64,000 nt of DNA, from positions 11,381,646-11,445,645 of the forward strand of contig NC_060118.1 in assembly GCF_021155765.1 (NCBI RefSeq), written 5' to 3'. Under the pieces are notes generated by a model. That model searched no databases, was not told the DNA's origin, and saw nothing but the letters and a program-made list of their open reading frames with translations. A program made the position numbers and the translations under genes. This stretch comes from Diprion similis (taxonomy: Eukaryota; Arthropoda; Insecta; Hymenoptera; Diprionidae). Shown piece by piece: positions 1 to 11,900 of the stretch. Positions within the stretch are counted from its first letter, which is position 1; each line of letters opens with the position of its first letter.

Positions 1-239
1 ATAACCGTATAGTTATTATCAATTAAGAGTTACTATTATTATACTCACGTATACCTATACATATATGTATACTTGTATTATATCCTGACTATATATAGGT
101 AATTATTTGGGAATAAAAAAGTCAAACTTGCACACACGCCGTATGATTGAATAATAATTTTTGTGTCACCGACTGACGCGAGACTGGAAAATATTTTAGC
201 CCAAGTTTTGTTTGTCCGCGTGTTATTCGATATTTTTTA
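1..239. other. AT-rich flank, no gene seen
   Basis: This stretch is AT-rich with TATA/TGTA-type simple sequence and stops in all frames. I see no exon, repeat family or RNA gene in it. It may be promoter-proximal to the GC-rich block that starts near 240. Confidence 0.4.
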
Positions 240-701
240 GAACTGCAGTAAAAATAGAGATCGAACAGAGGGGAATCGTGGATCTGCTAGGATCTGCTAG
301 GATCGCTGTGAGAAAAAGGGAAATTCTCGGTGAATAACGGGAGTAAAGTGGACGGCGAAGAGCTTCCGTCGGTACGACGGGCTTAACGACGAGAGACGCC
401 GACGACGACGAACGTCGACGGGCCTGCGGAATCGCTATCGGCGGTAGAAAAACGCGTCAGAGTTTTCCTCGAGTGAGAGCGAATCGCGGATCTCGGAGAG
501 CAAATTTCCATCTTCGAGTCCCGTCGTAGCGCCGAGTGATAATCGCGATGCCGGAAGTCCACCGACAGAGGCGTCGAGACGTCGCCGGAAGTTCCTGGAT
601 CCTGACGGGAGTGACGAGGACTCCGAGGCGGGGTCGGGATCCCGACGACTGGCTTCCTCCCTCCCCCCCTCTCTCTCTTTCCCTCTCGGACGTCCCGGGA
701 T
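240..701 (+). other. Candidate 5' exon (probably UTR) of the RhoGEF gene
   Basis: A GC- and CpG-rich block stands out from AT-rich surroundings and ends at a strong donor (GTAAGT, intron starting at 702). One frame (about 453-690) reads as an acidic, Ser- and Arg-rich peptide containing SDEDSEAGSGS. It has no ATG after its upstream stop, and its phase does not join the next recognisable exon at 5962. I therefore read the block as a 5' untranslated exon, or as a coding exon of an isoform I cannot close. No conserved domain is visible. It could also belong to a different transcript. Confidence 0.3.
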
Positions 702-2259
702 GTAAGTTTCCGAGGAAGAAATCGTCAACGATTACTCGGAAAAAGCGGCGATTCGCCTCTCGAGCCGTTGACATTCAGTGCCGGAAGCTAGTCGACGTTT
801 CATTAATTTTCCCACCAAAAATTCTACTCCGTGTTGATTCCGGTCAAGAAATCAGCCTCCTCTCACAATCCGATATCATTCTTCGTCGCTGCAAGTCTAA
901 CGCCTCCGTCAAAGTCTGCGAGTCCATCAATTATCCTCGCCAGAAGTCATCAATTTGACATATTAGATGGCGTTTCGATTGACGATGGTTTACGTATCTA
1001 AATTCGTATCTATATCCAGCTGATTCGCCGTTACATGATTGACGTCTCTCTTATCATATACATATATATAATTTCTCGTATCAATATAAACTCATCGTAA
1101 AACCCAATGAATCATCATTGTACAGAGGGAAAAAAAAAATCCATTCACAATTCGTTCGCTCTATTTCAATCAATTCCTGTAACTACAACCCAACACCAGA
1201 TTTCCTCAACACGTTTACACTTTAATTATACTAATCCAATAATTATTCAATATAATCTTAAATCAAACAAAGTATCGAAAATCTGTAGCCAAGAAGGCTC
1301 AAGAAAAAAAAGTGGAGAAAAAAAAAGAAGAAAAATAACAACAACAAAAACAACAACAACAACAATCCACCGTTACGATAAAACTAACATGCACAAGCAT
1401 ACTTCAACAATAGCTACAGACGAGCGACAAGAATTTGAAACTGCAACATCAGAATGCACCAGCATCAGCATCAGCAACAGCAACATAATAACAATATAGC
1501 AAAAGCATCAACGAACCCGAAAACGCCGCAAAGATTGTTGTTTCAACTGTTATTTGTATTAATAGTAGTAATATCTCCGACTGCAAGGCGTCGGTCGGCG
1601 GCGGTTTCTCGAGAAAAGAAAAGAAAAGAAAAGAAAAAAGAAATCTCTTTCGGTTCAGAAACAGAGAGAGAGAGAGATTTCTTTTTTTTTCTCTTCTTCT
1701 TTTTGCTTTTTACTCTCTTTTTTTACTTTTCATTTAGGATATATAAGCTGCACGAAGGCTCGAAACGCAACGGCTGCTGCTGCTGCTGCAATGCCATTCC
1801 ATGTATGCAGTTATCTTTCTTCCTCGTCTTCTTTCTCCTCTTGTTTTAAATATATATATACCGTTCGAACCGAACCAAACCGTTCGTTGCTGCATCATCA
1901 TCGTTCACGCTTATAGTATTATTATTACGGACTCGACTGAGGCGATAATGAAAACTATAAATAGATATTCATATATATATATATTTAATATATAGGGTGT
2001 ATCGAAACTTGCCGAAGGTTCTTTCTCTTATATATATATGGGATATTCCACGCCAACTTGAGCAGTGTTAAAACCCGACCATCTCAATATCATTTCATGT
2101 TTGTTTTTTTCTTACGTCATTTCATTCGGTAAAAAACGTGATCTGAATTTTTTTGCAACATTTTTGTTTTCATCAAACCGTTTATTTTTTTAACGTTATC
2201 AAAAATTTAGTGAATGAAAGACACAAAACACCGTCCCGTTAAGGAAAATTTGGGCCCAA

Positions 2260-2484
2260 TTCTTTTTCTATTTTTTTTTTTTTTTTTATCACCTATTTCG
2301 AAATTTTTAAATCTTTAAACCCAAAAATTATCTTTACTGACTTGAGTAGCGCGTCATCGAATTAGTGAAACCGAATATTTACAAGTAAATTGACGCATTT
2401 GATCCTGTGTTAATTTTGGGTTTAAAAAATTTTTAAACTCCGAATTAGGTGATGAAAAAAAAAATAGAAAAAAAAACACTGAAT
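2260..2484. repeat. Imperfect inverted repeat (fold-back element)
   Basis: The left arm (about 2260-2335) carries TCTATTTTT, then TATCACCTATTTCG, then AAACCCAAAAATT. The right arm (about 2409-2484) is its diverged reverse complement: AATTTTGGGTTT, CGAATTAGGTGAT, AAAAATAGA. About 75 bp of spacer separates them. This is typical of a decayed miniature inverted-repeat element. I could not define terminal motifs or a target-site duplication. Confidence 0.5.
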
Positions 2485-4228
2485 CGTTTTGACAAAGTAT
2501 CGTAAATCGAAATTGTTGGGATCGACCAAATAAGGGATGCCTCTAGAGATTCAAGCGAATTGATTCCAACAAAATCTATTTTTCTTTGCTTCAAGAATTT
2601 CTCTTCCTTCGTGTATATATATACATATATATATAGAAAAATTTCACCGTCTCATCATCATCATCGGCATTATCGTATAACAAGAGAAGCTATTTCAAAT
2701 TACGTAAACGATATAAAACGCTCGCGAGCCTTTGATCGTGGAAATTTTTATTTCAATTACGAAAAACACATTTCCTTTTCAAAGTCATTGATTGATTGAT
2801 TGATTGATTTGATGGATTTTTTTCCCTTCATTTCTTACTTTTATTTCTCTTCGTTATTCATTATCAGTTTAAAAAGTAGATATATAATTATAGTTTCATT
2901 CGTTATTATCCATCATTCAAGCATTTCATGCACTTGAATTATTATAATAAAATCATGTAACAAGTATTGCAATTTCTTTTCACATTAGTCTCTCGATACG
3001 ATAACATTCTAAACGATTTCACTCGCTTAATCAACTGTTGTAATACAAAATACAATTTTCGAATATATTTGTTCGGGTGGAATTTCTTCCATTCCTTCAT
3101 CTTTGCATACGTGTATATAATAAGCGATAAAGATCAAAAATCAATTACTCAATTTTCTTTCAAAATCTAACATTATATATATATACATATACATACGTAT
3201 AATAATAATAATAATAATAATATCCCCGAGAAATATTTCCTTTCTACTTTAAAATCTTGAGAAAGTATAACGTTCTTGTACTTCGAACGAAAATCGATGT
3301 GTAAGATATAATATATATATATATGTGTGTGTATATAGTGGTGAAAGAATTTCAAGCGAAGAATGAATTTAAAACAATTAATCCTGCGGCATTAATCATA
3401 ATATTATGACGATTTATAACCACACCTCAGTTTCATTGTACTACTAGATATTTATTTAAGCCGGCTTAGTTTGTTTATTTAAATTTCTCTATACACACAT
3501 ATGTACATGTCTATACGTATAGCTACAATATACGAGCTGCCGTTATAATCGTTCAAACTCTCACTCATCACCTTGCAAATTGCTGCATGCGTAAGAAAAT
3601 AATTGAAAATGACGATCCATCGTTTTCCAAAAAACATATCAAAAAGGAAGAAAAATAATAACACATAAAAATATTCACATTTTTTTTTTTTTTTTTATTA
3701 TAGTATAGAAAATTTTATTCTACTCTTATGTTCGTGTTGAAGTTTTCCTTAATTTTTCACACACGATATAATAATAATAAATTTCCACACAAAAGGAAAA
3801 GAAAAAAAAAAAGACAAGAAAAAATTATCCTACAATTTTCGCATTAGTTCAATAATTCTTGTAGAAAAAAAAAAATCCTTTTCTCCATGATAACCTGTCA
3901 CACACATACACACATTATACCATAATATTTTTATCCTGCATACGCACGTCGTGAAATCTGTATACCTATACTCAGATATTTACGCACCGTTGACCAGCTG
4001 CCGTTGTTGCTGCTGTTATGCAGGGGTAAGAAAGTCGAATTATGTCTTCGTATACCCGTGCATGGCCTATTTTTAGCGAATTTATACTAGCCAAGTGCAG
4101 TATAAGCGCAGCGTCTATAATTCGTTCGGTACTGCAGAAGCTGCAGAAGCTGCAGCACCAACAGCAGCGTGTATATATATATATATACCTATATGTACAT
4201 ATATTAGATATGTGTGTGTATATATATA

Positions 4229-4841
4229 TTAGGGTGGTGCAAAAAAACTGGATATTTTTTTTTTTTGAGTCTCGTGTGACAAAATGTTAGTTTTTGATGT
4301 TTTAAGAGCCCACTCCAAAGGACAGCTCAAAAAAAGAAATTTTAAGAAGTCGCTCCAAATTTTTTAAAATGTCAAAAATCGTCAAAATATTAAATTAAAA
4401 AAATTATATTTTCAGTATTTTGTTTGATTTTTAATTCATGTCGTCGTGTATTGTTATCGATTCTTTCTTACTAAATTGAAGAAAAAAAAATTTATGAAAT
4501 TTTAATATGAATAGTAAAAGGTCGCTCGAAAAGATCTAAAGAAATGCGCCGAAAAATTGAAAAAAAAAAAATTATGAGCGAACTTTCAAAATTTCAAATT
4601 TTGAACTGAAACTTTCGGAAACTTATTTTTTTTTTTTGTCTATAAAATTATACCGTAACGAGAAAAAAATTAAAAAAAAAAAATTGATTTCTGACGTTTT
4701 AAAAAATGTGGAGCGACCTCTTAAAAATTTTTTTTTTTTTAACTGTCCTTTGGAGTGGGCTCTTAAAACATCAAATACTAACATTTTGTCACACGACACT
4801 AAAAAAAAAAAAAAATAGTCAGTTTTTTGCGCCACCCTAAT
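4229..4841. mobile_element. Fold-back MITE with about 150-bp terminal inverted repeats
   Basis: The left end reads ATTAGGGTGGTGCAAAAAA and the right end is its complement, TTTTTTGCGCCACCCTAAT. Homology runs inward for about 150 bp on each side: GTGTGACAAAATGTTAG, then a motif reading GAGCCCACTCCAAAGGACAG, then GTCGCTCCA. The 613-bp element has no reading frame beyond low-complexity poly-K/F, so it is non-autonomous. Both flanks are TA-rich simple sequence, which hides any target-site duplication. A similar CACCCTAATG tip occurs at 5115 and may be a fragment of a related copy. Confidence 0.8.
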
Positions 4842-5519
4842 GTATATTTTATCTTCCTATACGAATCGACGATAACGACGATTCGAAGTTGGACGAAGAT
4901 TGAAAGAAAAAAGTATAAAATACGACTCTATGTAGGTTGAAAAATGATGAAAAAAAAATTATAATATATTATAAACAAAACAAAACACCCTCGATTCGCG
5001 TGGAATATACTATCTAGAGGCAGACTGTTAGGGGTGAGAATAAATTTTTTTTTTAATTGGAGAGCAATTCTTAGCCGATTCATGGACGTCCAACATGATC
5101 TAATATTCAACGAACACCCTAATGTACCTATATATTATACATATAACTATGTACAACGGTCAAGTTGATAACACTTGCGGCATATCGAAACCGGAAATTG
5201 TTTCTATGTACGACATACACAGAATGACCCAAAGAAAGTCCCAAGACCGTATAACAGTTTGATAGATTATTCGTGAATAAAAAATTTTTTTTTTCAAGCA
5301 AGTTTGACAATAATTTCAATTCATTCTTTCGCATTTCCCGTTAATTCGATTTTCTTTCCTCTCTTTTTTCAATCCAACTTAATTTCTTATTTCGATTTAA
5401 CTATTTTTTTTTTTTTTCTATTCTTCTTTTCTCTGTAAACAGATAATTCTCTGGCACGAATCCAGATTATATATACGTATATAAAATGAACCAATGGCAA
5501 AAATGCATTGCAGTAAAAA

Positions 5520-5548
5520 GCGTGTGTGTGTGTGTGTGTGTGTGTGTT
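5520..5548. repeat. (GT)n microsatellite followed by poly-T
   Basis: About fourteen uninterrupted GT dinucleotides run into a T-rich tract. This is intronic simple sequence with no function claimed. Confidence 0.9.
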
Positions 5549-5961
5549 TTTTTTTCTTTTCTTTTTTAAATTTATTTATTAGTTTCTTTACACAAGAAAA
5601 AGAATTCCCGCAACGCGTAATATTACTCGCGTTACTTATTATACATATTGTATATGTATACCACAACTATCAGCGCAGCAGCAGCAGCAGCAGCACAGGA
5701 ATATTATCAGAGCTCTGAAAGGAATTATCGAAACTGTAGGAGAATTTCTGAGAAAAGGAAAAACAGTAACCAATTAGCTAAGAATGAGTCGTTATCGTTG
5801 TTAGTCCGTGTCTTAAAGAGCACCGTTATCGCTAGTAGAGAGTTGAAGAAAAAAAAAAAAAAAACAAAACAAAACAAAAAAAAAAAAACCCCGACTAGAC
5901 AAGACCCAAGAGACTATGTGTTACCTGCAATACTAAATTTTGAAAACTATATACTTTTCAG

Positions 5962-8900
5962 GAACGTCAACGGACCTGGTACCGCAGCTGCTGGGAATGT
6001 TCGACGAGATTGTGCGTAGAGGAACGTCGAGCTGCACCAACCATGCAGTATTGCAATCGACCTGCGGTATACCGGCAGCGTTGCAAAAACGATTGAGTTT
6101 GGTATCACGTTCATCGCGTCGAGGATCCCTTTTGAATCCATTATACGTAACCGAGTCCGGATCACCGATGTCGCACGAGGACAACAACAACCATCAGTCG
6201 AACCTTAATCATCATCATCATCATCATCATCAACATCATAATCGTAATAATAATAATAATCATAATCGAGAAGCGATGGATTCCCTGAAAGAAACCCCAA
6301 CGACGATGTCTTTATCGGAAAAAGATTCCAGCAGGGTGGAGGAGATTACGACGGTCGAAAACGATGAGGATGATATACGATATACGAAATCTGTAAGCAC
6401 TGATCAATTGGAAGTCCAAGTCGGCGAGGAAAAATCAATCGACGTCCGAAGAGCGTCTGACAACGTGATCAGCGGTTCAAATGGAACTACTACTACTTCA
6501 ACAACCACTCATCAACCTGTCGATTATCCAAGAAATTCTACTACAAACTCTGCACCCTACAGCAACAACAGCAATACAACAACTCAATCTGGTAACGGTG
6601 GGGGTCTATCACCGCTAAGATACAACAACAGACGATGTAGAAATGGCAATAGTACCAACGGAGGATCCAGACCATTGTCCGGAAGCTCAATAGCATCCAG
6701 CACGTCGTCGAGTGGTTGCAGTAACCAGGGGATAGCATCCGCGGTTAACCCTTATTTAGCATCGGTTGAATCCTTGGCGGATACTTGCGCGAGTTCTCAA
6801 GGTACGAAAGAAAAGTTCATTTCAATTCCATGGTGGTGTATAATGGTTCACCGTGATAAGTACATCGACATTTTTGATAGAGATATCTACTACTTCGATC
6901 TCTTCACTTTGATCGATTCACTCGATTTCATTTCTGTTGTGATATGTTATAGTAGACTAAAAACTAAGCACTTTAAGAGGATTAAACACAACCCTTTAAA
7001 GTACGATATGTCAAGGGGTGATTTGGCAGTTTTTTTTTCTTTTGATCGAGAAAATGACATTCTTCATTTCTCGTTATAAAGAACCGTTTCCAATTCGAGT
7101 GGTTAAAGAATATTACGTTCTTGCGGGTGAAACTGTTAAAGCGCTCCTCGACATGCCTTACTTTGGAGGGTTGTTTTACCCCCTTGAAGTGTTTAATGGC
7201 AGCTAAAAAAAAACACGTGTCGCTTAGTTTTCAGTCTACTATAACATATTGCAATAGAAATCAAATCGGAGTGATCGACCTGTAACAGTTGGATTTACCA
7301 CCGCAGTATTAAGATCAGTCTTATACTGTATATGGGATACTTTACAACGGTCCAGTGGTAGAATTGTGTTTGTTTTGTTTTTTTGTTTTTTTCTACAGAA
7401 TCAGAATAATGGTCGTACCGTATGCAACGGTAAATCCAACAACTGTTACTGTACCTACCGTGTGTGATTTTTTTTAATAGACTAGTTTCACCGTGAAATC
7501 TTGATCTTAATCGAACTTTTAATTCCGTATTATTTTGTCGATTCCTGAAATTCCTTAACCATTTTTCAGGATCAGCCGATAGCGGTGTTGTTACGGTATC
7601 GGACAGTATTTGTCGCGGTGAAGAGACCGGAGTGACCAGTAGCAATCTACAGCGGCGAGATAGCGCGGAAAGGCCGCAATCCACTTACAACAATCAACCA
7701 AGACCACGTTACAGCGATCCGCATCGCAACCCCGTGGAAAGAGTCCTGTTAGAAATAGTCGATACCGAAGCCGTGTACGTCGAGCATCTGCGGCAAGTGA
7801 TACAGGTTGGTGATACCGAGGATAAGAGACACTTCACAAGTCCCAGTGAAAGTATTTTGCCCTTTGAAATGGTACTCTGTCACCGAATCGCATGTCAAAC
7901 CTGAAGAGCTGCGATTCGTCAAAAACTGATGTTTGGGGTACTAATTTCCAATAAACTCGTTCGGAACTTTGGAAACGTATCGAAATCCTTCTGACAATTT
8001 GATATTTCGTACTCAGGATACATCAGTATGACCATTTTGAGTCTTCGATCATACTTTACCCTAATTAGTCACATTTTCGTAGAATCGGATAAAATTAATT
8101 CCAAACGTAACATTTTCCTTAAAAAAAAAATAAGTTCTAAAAATCTGTAAAGAAAAGAAAGACAAATATCTAGCTATTGTTTAAGGATCGCAGAAAAAGC
8201 TCTATCGTCAAAAGTCCCCAAAAATCTCTACCACAAAGAGTCTTTCATTTCGCACGAAAAAAGGCACCAAGAAAAAGGTTCATTTCCACAACTTAGCGAC
8301 TCTAAAAGGGGTTTAAAAAATCTTTGGGGTGAAATTCACTCCCAGGGTTGACCCAATTAGTATCGATAGTTCGGAACCTTACAGGCACCTATCGAATCCC
8401 TTTGTTACCACGTATAATGTGAACCAATTTGTACTGCACAACATGCTTCTCAGTGAGCAAGATTCCTCTGCAGGGCTTGCAATGTGCGCAAGTATAAGGC
8501 AACACATCCGTGAACTGTGTGTTCGGTTGATTCACGACCGCGAGTGACCTCCTCCCCTTCCTCCTTCCCCCCTGGGTTGCATATGGTGCACTGCACTAGT
8601 CTGCAATGTCGGTCTCGTTGGTTCTCATTGTGTAGACCAACGATGCTGTATGCAGGCATTGAGCTGATCAGGATGTGGTATCAATTCATCATGAATTTGT
8701 CGCAACCTCCGCATGGTTCAAACAATGACTCATATTGTCATTTATGCCAAATTTCATATCCTTATGTACACGCTGCATGCATTCGGTTATTATACTTTAT
8801 GCACATATATTCACGTGAATTAATCTTAATGGAATTGAACTCGCGCCACGGTTCAAATTGTCTACTATAGAGCTTTATGGTCAATGGTGTATATGCATGT

Positions 8901-11900
8901 AATCCTGTAGCGTTACTCTTACCATATTACATGTATGTCGATGAATAATTAGAAATTATTGTTTAATTTACTTGAATATCGTAAGAAATTCGTTTTCCTT
9001 TTATGCTATACTTTCACGTTTATCTTATCTGCCTAATATATTCTATTCGTTTAATAACATATTCATCTTTAAAGGGATATCTCATATTTTGGAGAGACGA
9101 CCCTTTGTCACTGGTGGATCAACCTCAACTCAGCGATTTATTCAGCAATATCGAAGACATTTACGAATTCAATAGGTGAGTCGTAACGAATTTACAACAA
9201 ACAAGGATAATATTAAAAATAAGTTATGTCAAAGAGTTCAATCATGACTTACGGGGGCCGTAATCAAAATTTAGCTGGTCAATGGTTTTTTTTTTTTGTT
9301 TTTTAATGAAAAATGTTTGTTATTATGCTGCTTCGCTAATGTAACGTCACGACGAATGACTAATTATGCTAAATCTCGTAACATTGTTCTGCTAAAATTT
9401 TACACACCTATGGACAAATAATCCATTCACATGTAATCTACGTATTTCTCTATCGATAAACCTCATGTTTTTAAACAATTTTTTTTGTTTTCCTCTTGTT
9501 TTATACAGCGAGTTTCTCAACGAAATAAAAAATTGTGGATTGGATCCGGTTTGTGTGGCCAACACGTTCGTCAAACACAATTCGGGGTTTGAAGTCTACA
9601 CCGAATACTGTACAAACTATCCGAGGTAAATATCCCAGCGCAAAATAATTTATACAGCCAAAGACAATTATCTGAATTCCAATGGAAATTTGTTAACTAA
9701 TATTCATCTATAACGATCGCATTATAATTTTTCAGGACCGTCGCCGTGCTGACAGATTTGATGGGTCAAGAACGAACCGCCAACGCCTTTCGAGAAAGGC
9801 AGGCAGCCCTCGGTCATGCTTTACCTTTAGGCTCATTCCTGCTGAAACCGGTTCAAAGAATACTAAAATATCACCTCTTGTTACAGGTAAGAAATTTTCG
9901 CAACACAAGAGTCTTGTACGATCCTATCGACCTCGTTGTAAATTCGGTATAACGAATTTATCTATACATTTTCTTTTCCAGAACTTGTCCAAGGAATGTG
10001 ATGCCGACGTTGAGGAGAACGAATTGACGATAAGCGCAATCGAGGGGGCTTTAGCTGCAATGACGGGCATCGCGAGGCACATTAACGTGATGAAAAGAAA
10101 GCACGAACACGCCGTACGTGTTCAAGAGATTCAATCTTTACTCTACGGTTGGCCAGGACCAGACTTAACTACCAGCGGAGAACTGGTCGCAGAGGGACGG
10201 TTTCGCATGCGAGGAGCAAAGGCGCCTAGACACGCGTTTCTGTTCGACAGAATGCTTTTACTTACAAAGAAAAAAGAAGACGGACTCCTAGTCTACAAAG
10301 CTCACATTGTGGTAGCGTATTAATTCACTATTCGATTAAACATCTTTGGATTATTTAACAATTTGAAGTACATGTATCGCTCGCGTGCAATTCAAACAAT
10401 GTGAAAAATGACCGACTACTTGTTTCAGTGTTCTAATTTGATGCTCATCGAAAGCATTCCTGGAGAGGCGCTCAGTTTTCATGTTATTCCATTCGATAAT
10501 CCTCGTCTCCAATACACGTTGCAGGTAATTGTTTATTAAACGACTTGTTTATAAATTATAAAATTACATATCTTGAACTAGTTTTGAGATAGGTAATTAA
10601 TTCTTAGCTCTTTATAATCGAAAGCTGAGAAAATTCACAACTTTAAAGTAATATTCCGTAACATAGAAATGATATTTTACAGAATGCATGGGTACACGGT
10701 GAGTTAGAACCTAATAAATAATGTAAAAAAAAAAAGAAAAAGAAAACCACTATCTTTCCAATCGTTATAACTAGCTCTATTCTTCGATTGACGATTGATA
10801 ACCCGTGTTTACATTATCAACATTATCTCTCAGGCTCGTAACTTGGAACAGAAACGGGAATGGACGATGCAAATAAAAAGGGTGATTCTAGAAAATTACA
10901 ACGCAGTTATTCCCTCGCATGCCAGACAGCTAGTGATGCAACTTGGACAGACGCAACCCGAAGGTAAATAAAACAAGTGATTTCATGATTTTTTCGCATT
11001 TCTATGTAACAATTTAGTATCGCTGGAAAAGTATGAGAATCGTTAAAATACGTGTCTAAAAATTCATCAGACGAAGCTACGGGGGATAAGGGATCGGCAA
11101 AAAAACAACATTCGGCACCTCCTGAATATTTAGAGAAACGAAAGCAGGAGAGAGAGAGACGCAAGCCTGAAACTAGCCTGAGAAACAAGTTGCGAAAAAG
11201 TGGACGTAAAACCGAACCTAACGTGTCCGCCATTGAGGTGAGCACAGCTATTTGGCACGGGGTTGGTACGGGGGCATTGGTACTTCCTCAACTTGATGCA
11301 TGTAACAAACTTTCTTCTCCTAACCTTTGGATCAAGGTACTTAACTCGAATGCTCTTTCTTTCTTCATTAAAAAGCTCCGATATACCGCTAAATCCTACC
11401 ATCTCACCATCTCTGTTTCATTTCACATCCATCGATCATTTGTCTTCGTCATGCTTGACGTTACAATCAATTTTTGGAACGGCTTTACTCGAGTAAACCC
11501 TTAAAGAGTTTAAAAATGATTTTTCTATTGGTATTATAATTTAAGTTTTTATGTCGATTACATTCATCTGATGAAATTCGCAGCCACTCGTAATCTAATC
11601 TTTTCTCTCTGTTGTGGAAATTTCAGGACATGCCGACTACCCTGAGTAAAAATCAGTCCACAGAGTCGATAACAAGTAACAGTCGAGACCAAAGTCTGAA
11701 TAGATCCGCCGACGGTCGTTCTTTGAAAGTTAAGGTAAAACAATTCGTATCTATAACTTTTCATCGGTCGATTAATTTCGAATAAATATGTAGACTTTCA
11801 GTTTCAACATTTGAATTTATTTTTCAGGACCGTTTCGCAAGTTGGCGCAGAAAGTCTGAACCCGGTTTCCAGTCGTACGTATCGTTGAATCAGTCGGACG

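Larger units (their letters stand above)
702..5961 (+). other. Long AT-rich intron or upstream region of the RhoGEF gene
   Basis: About 5.3 kb lies between the GTAAGT donor at 702 and the acceptor at 5961. It holds no credible coding exon; the open frames are low-complexity poly-K, poly-F or His/Asn runs. It contains microsatellites: CTG near 1772-1790, TGAT near 2790-2812, TAA near 3199-3223, GT near 5520-5548 and CAG near 5680-5695. It also holds two fold-back elements (2260-2484 and 4229-4841) and long poly-A and poly-T tracts. Confidence 0.5.

Noticed and set aside
435-774. Two overlapping minus-strand frames in the GC-rich block
   Set aside because: High GC removes stop codons; the composition (Arg/Ser/Glu low complexity) and the plus-strand donor at 702 favour a plus-strand exon.
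6802-7079. Continuation of the first RhoGEF exon to a stop at 7079
   Set aside because: A good donor (CAAG|GTACGA) at 6802 and an in-phase acceptor at 7569 lead straight into the DH domain; the read-through adds low-complexity intron translation.
10907-11402. Minus-strand frames under the RhoGEF exons
   Set aside because: They are antisense shadows of well-supported plus-strand exons with correct splice phases.
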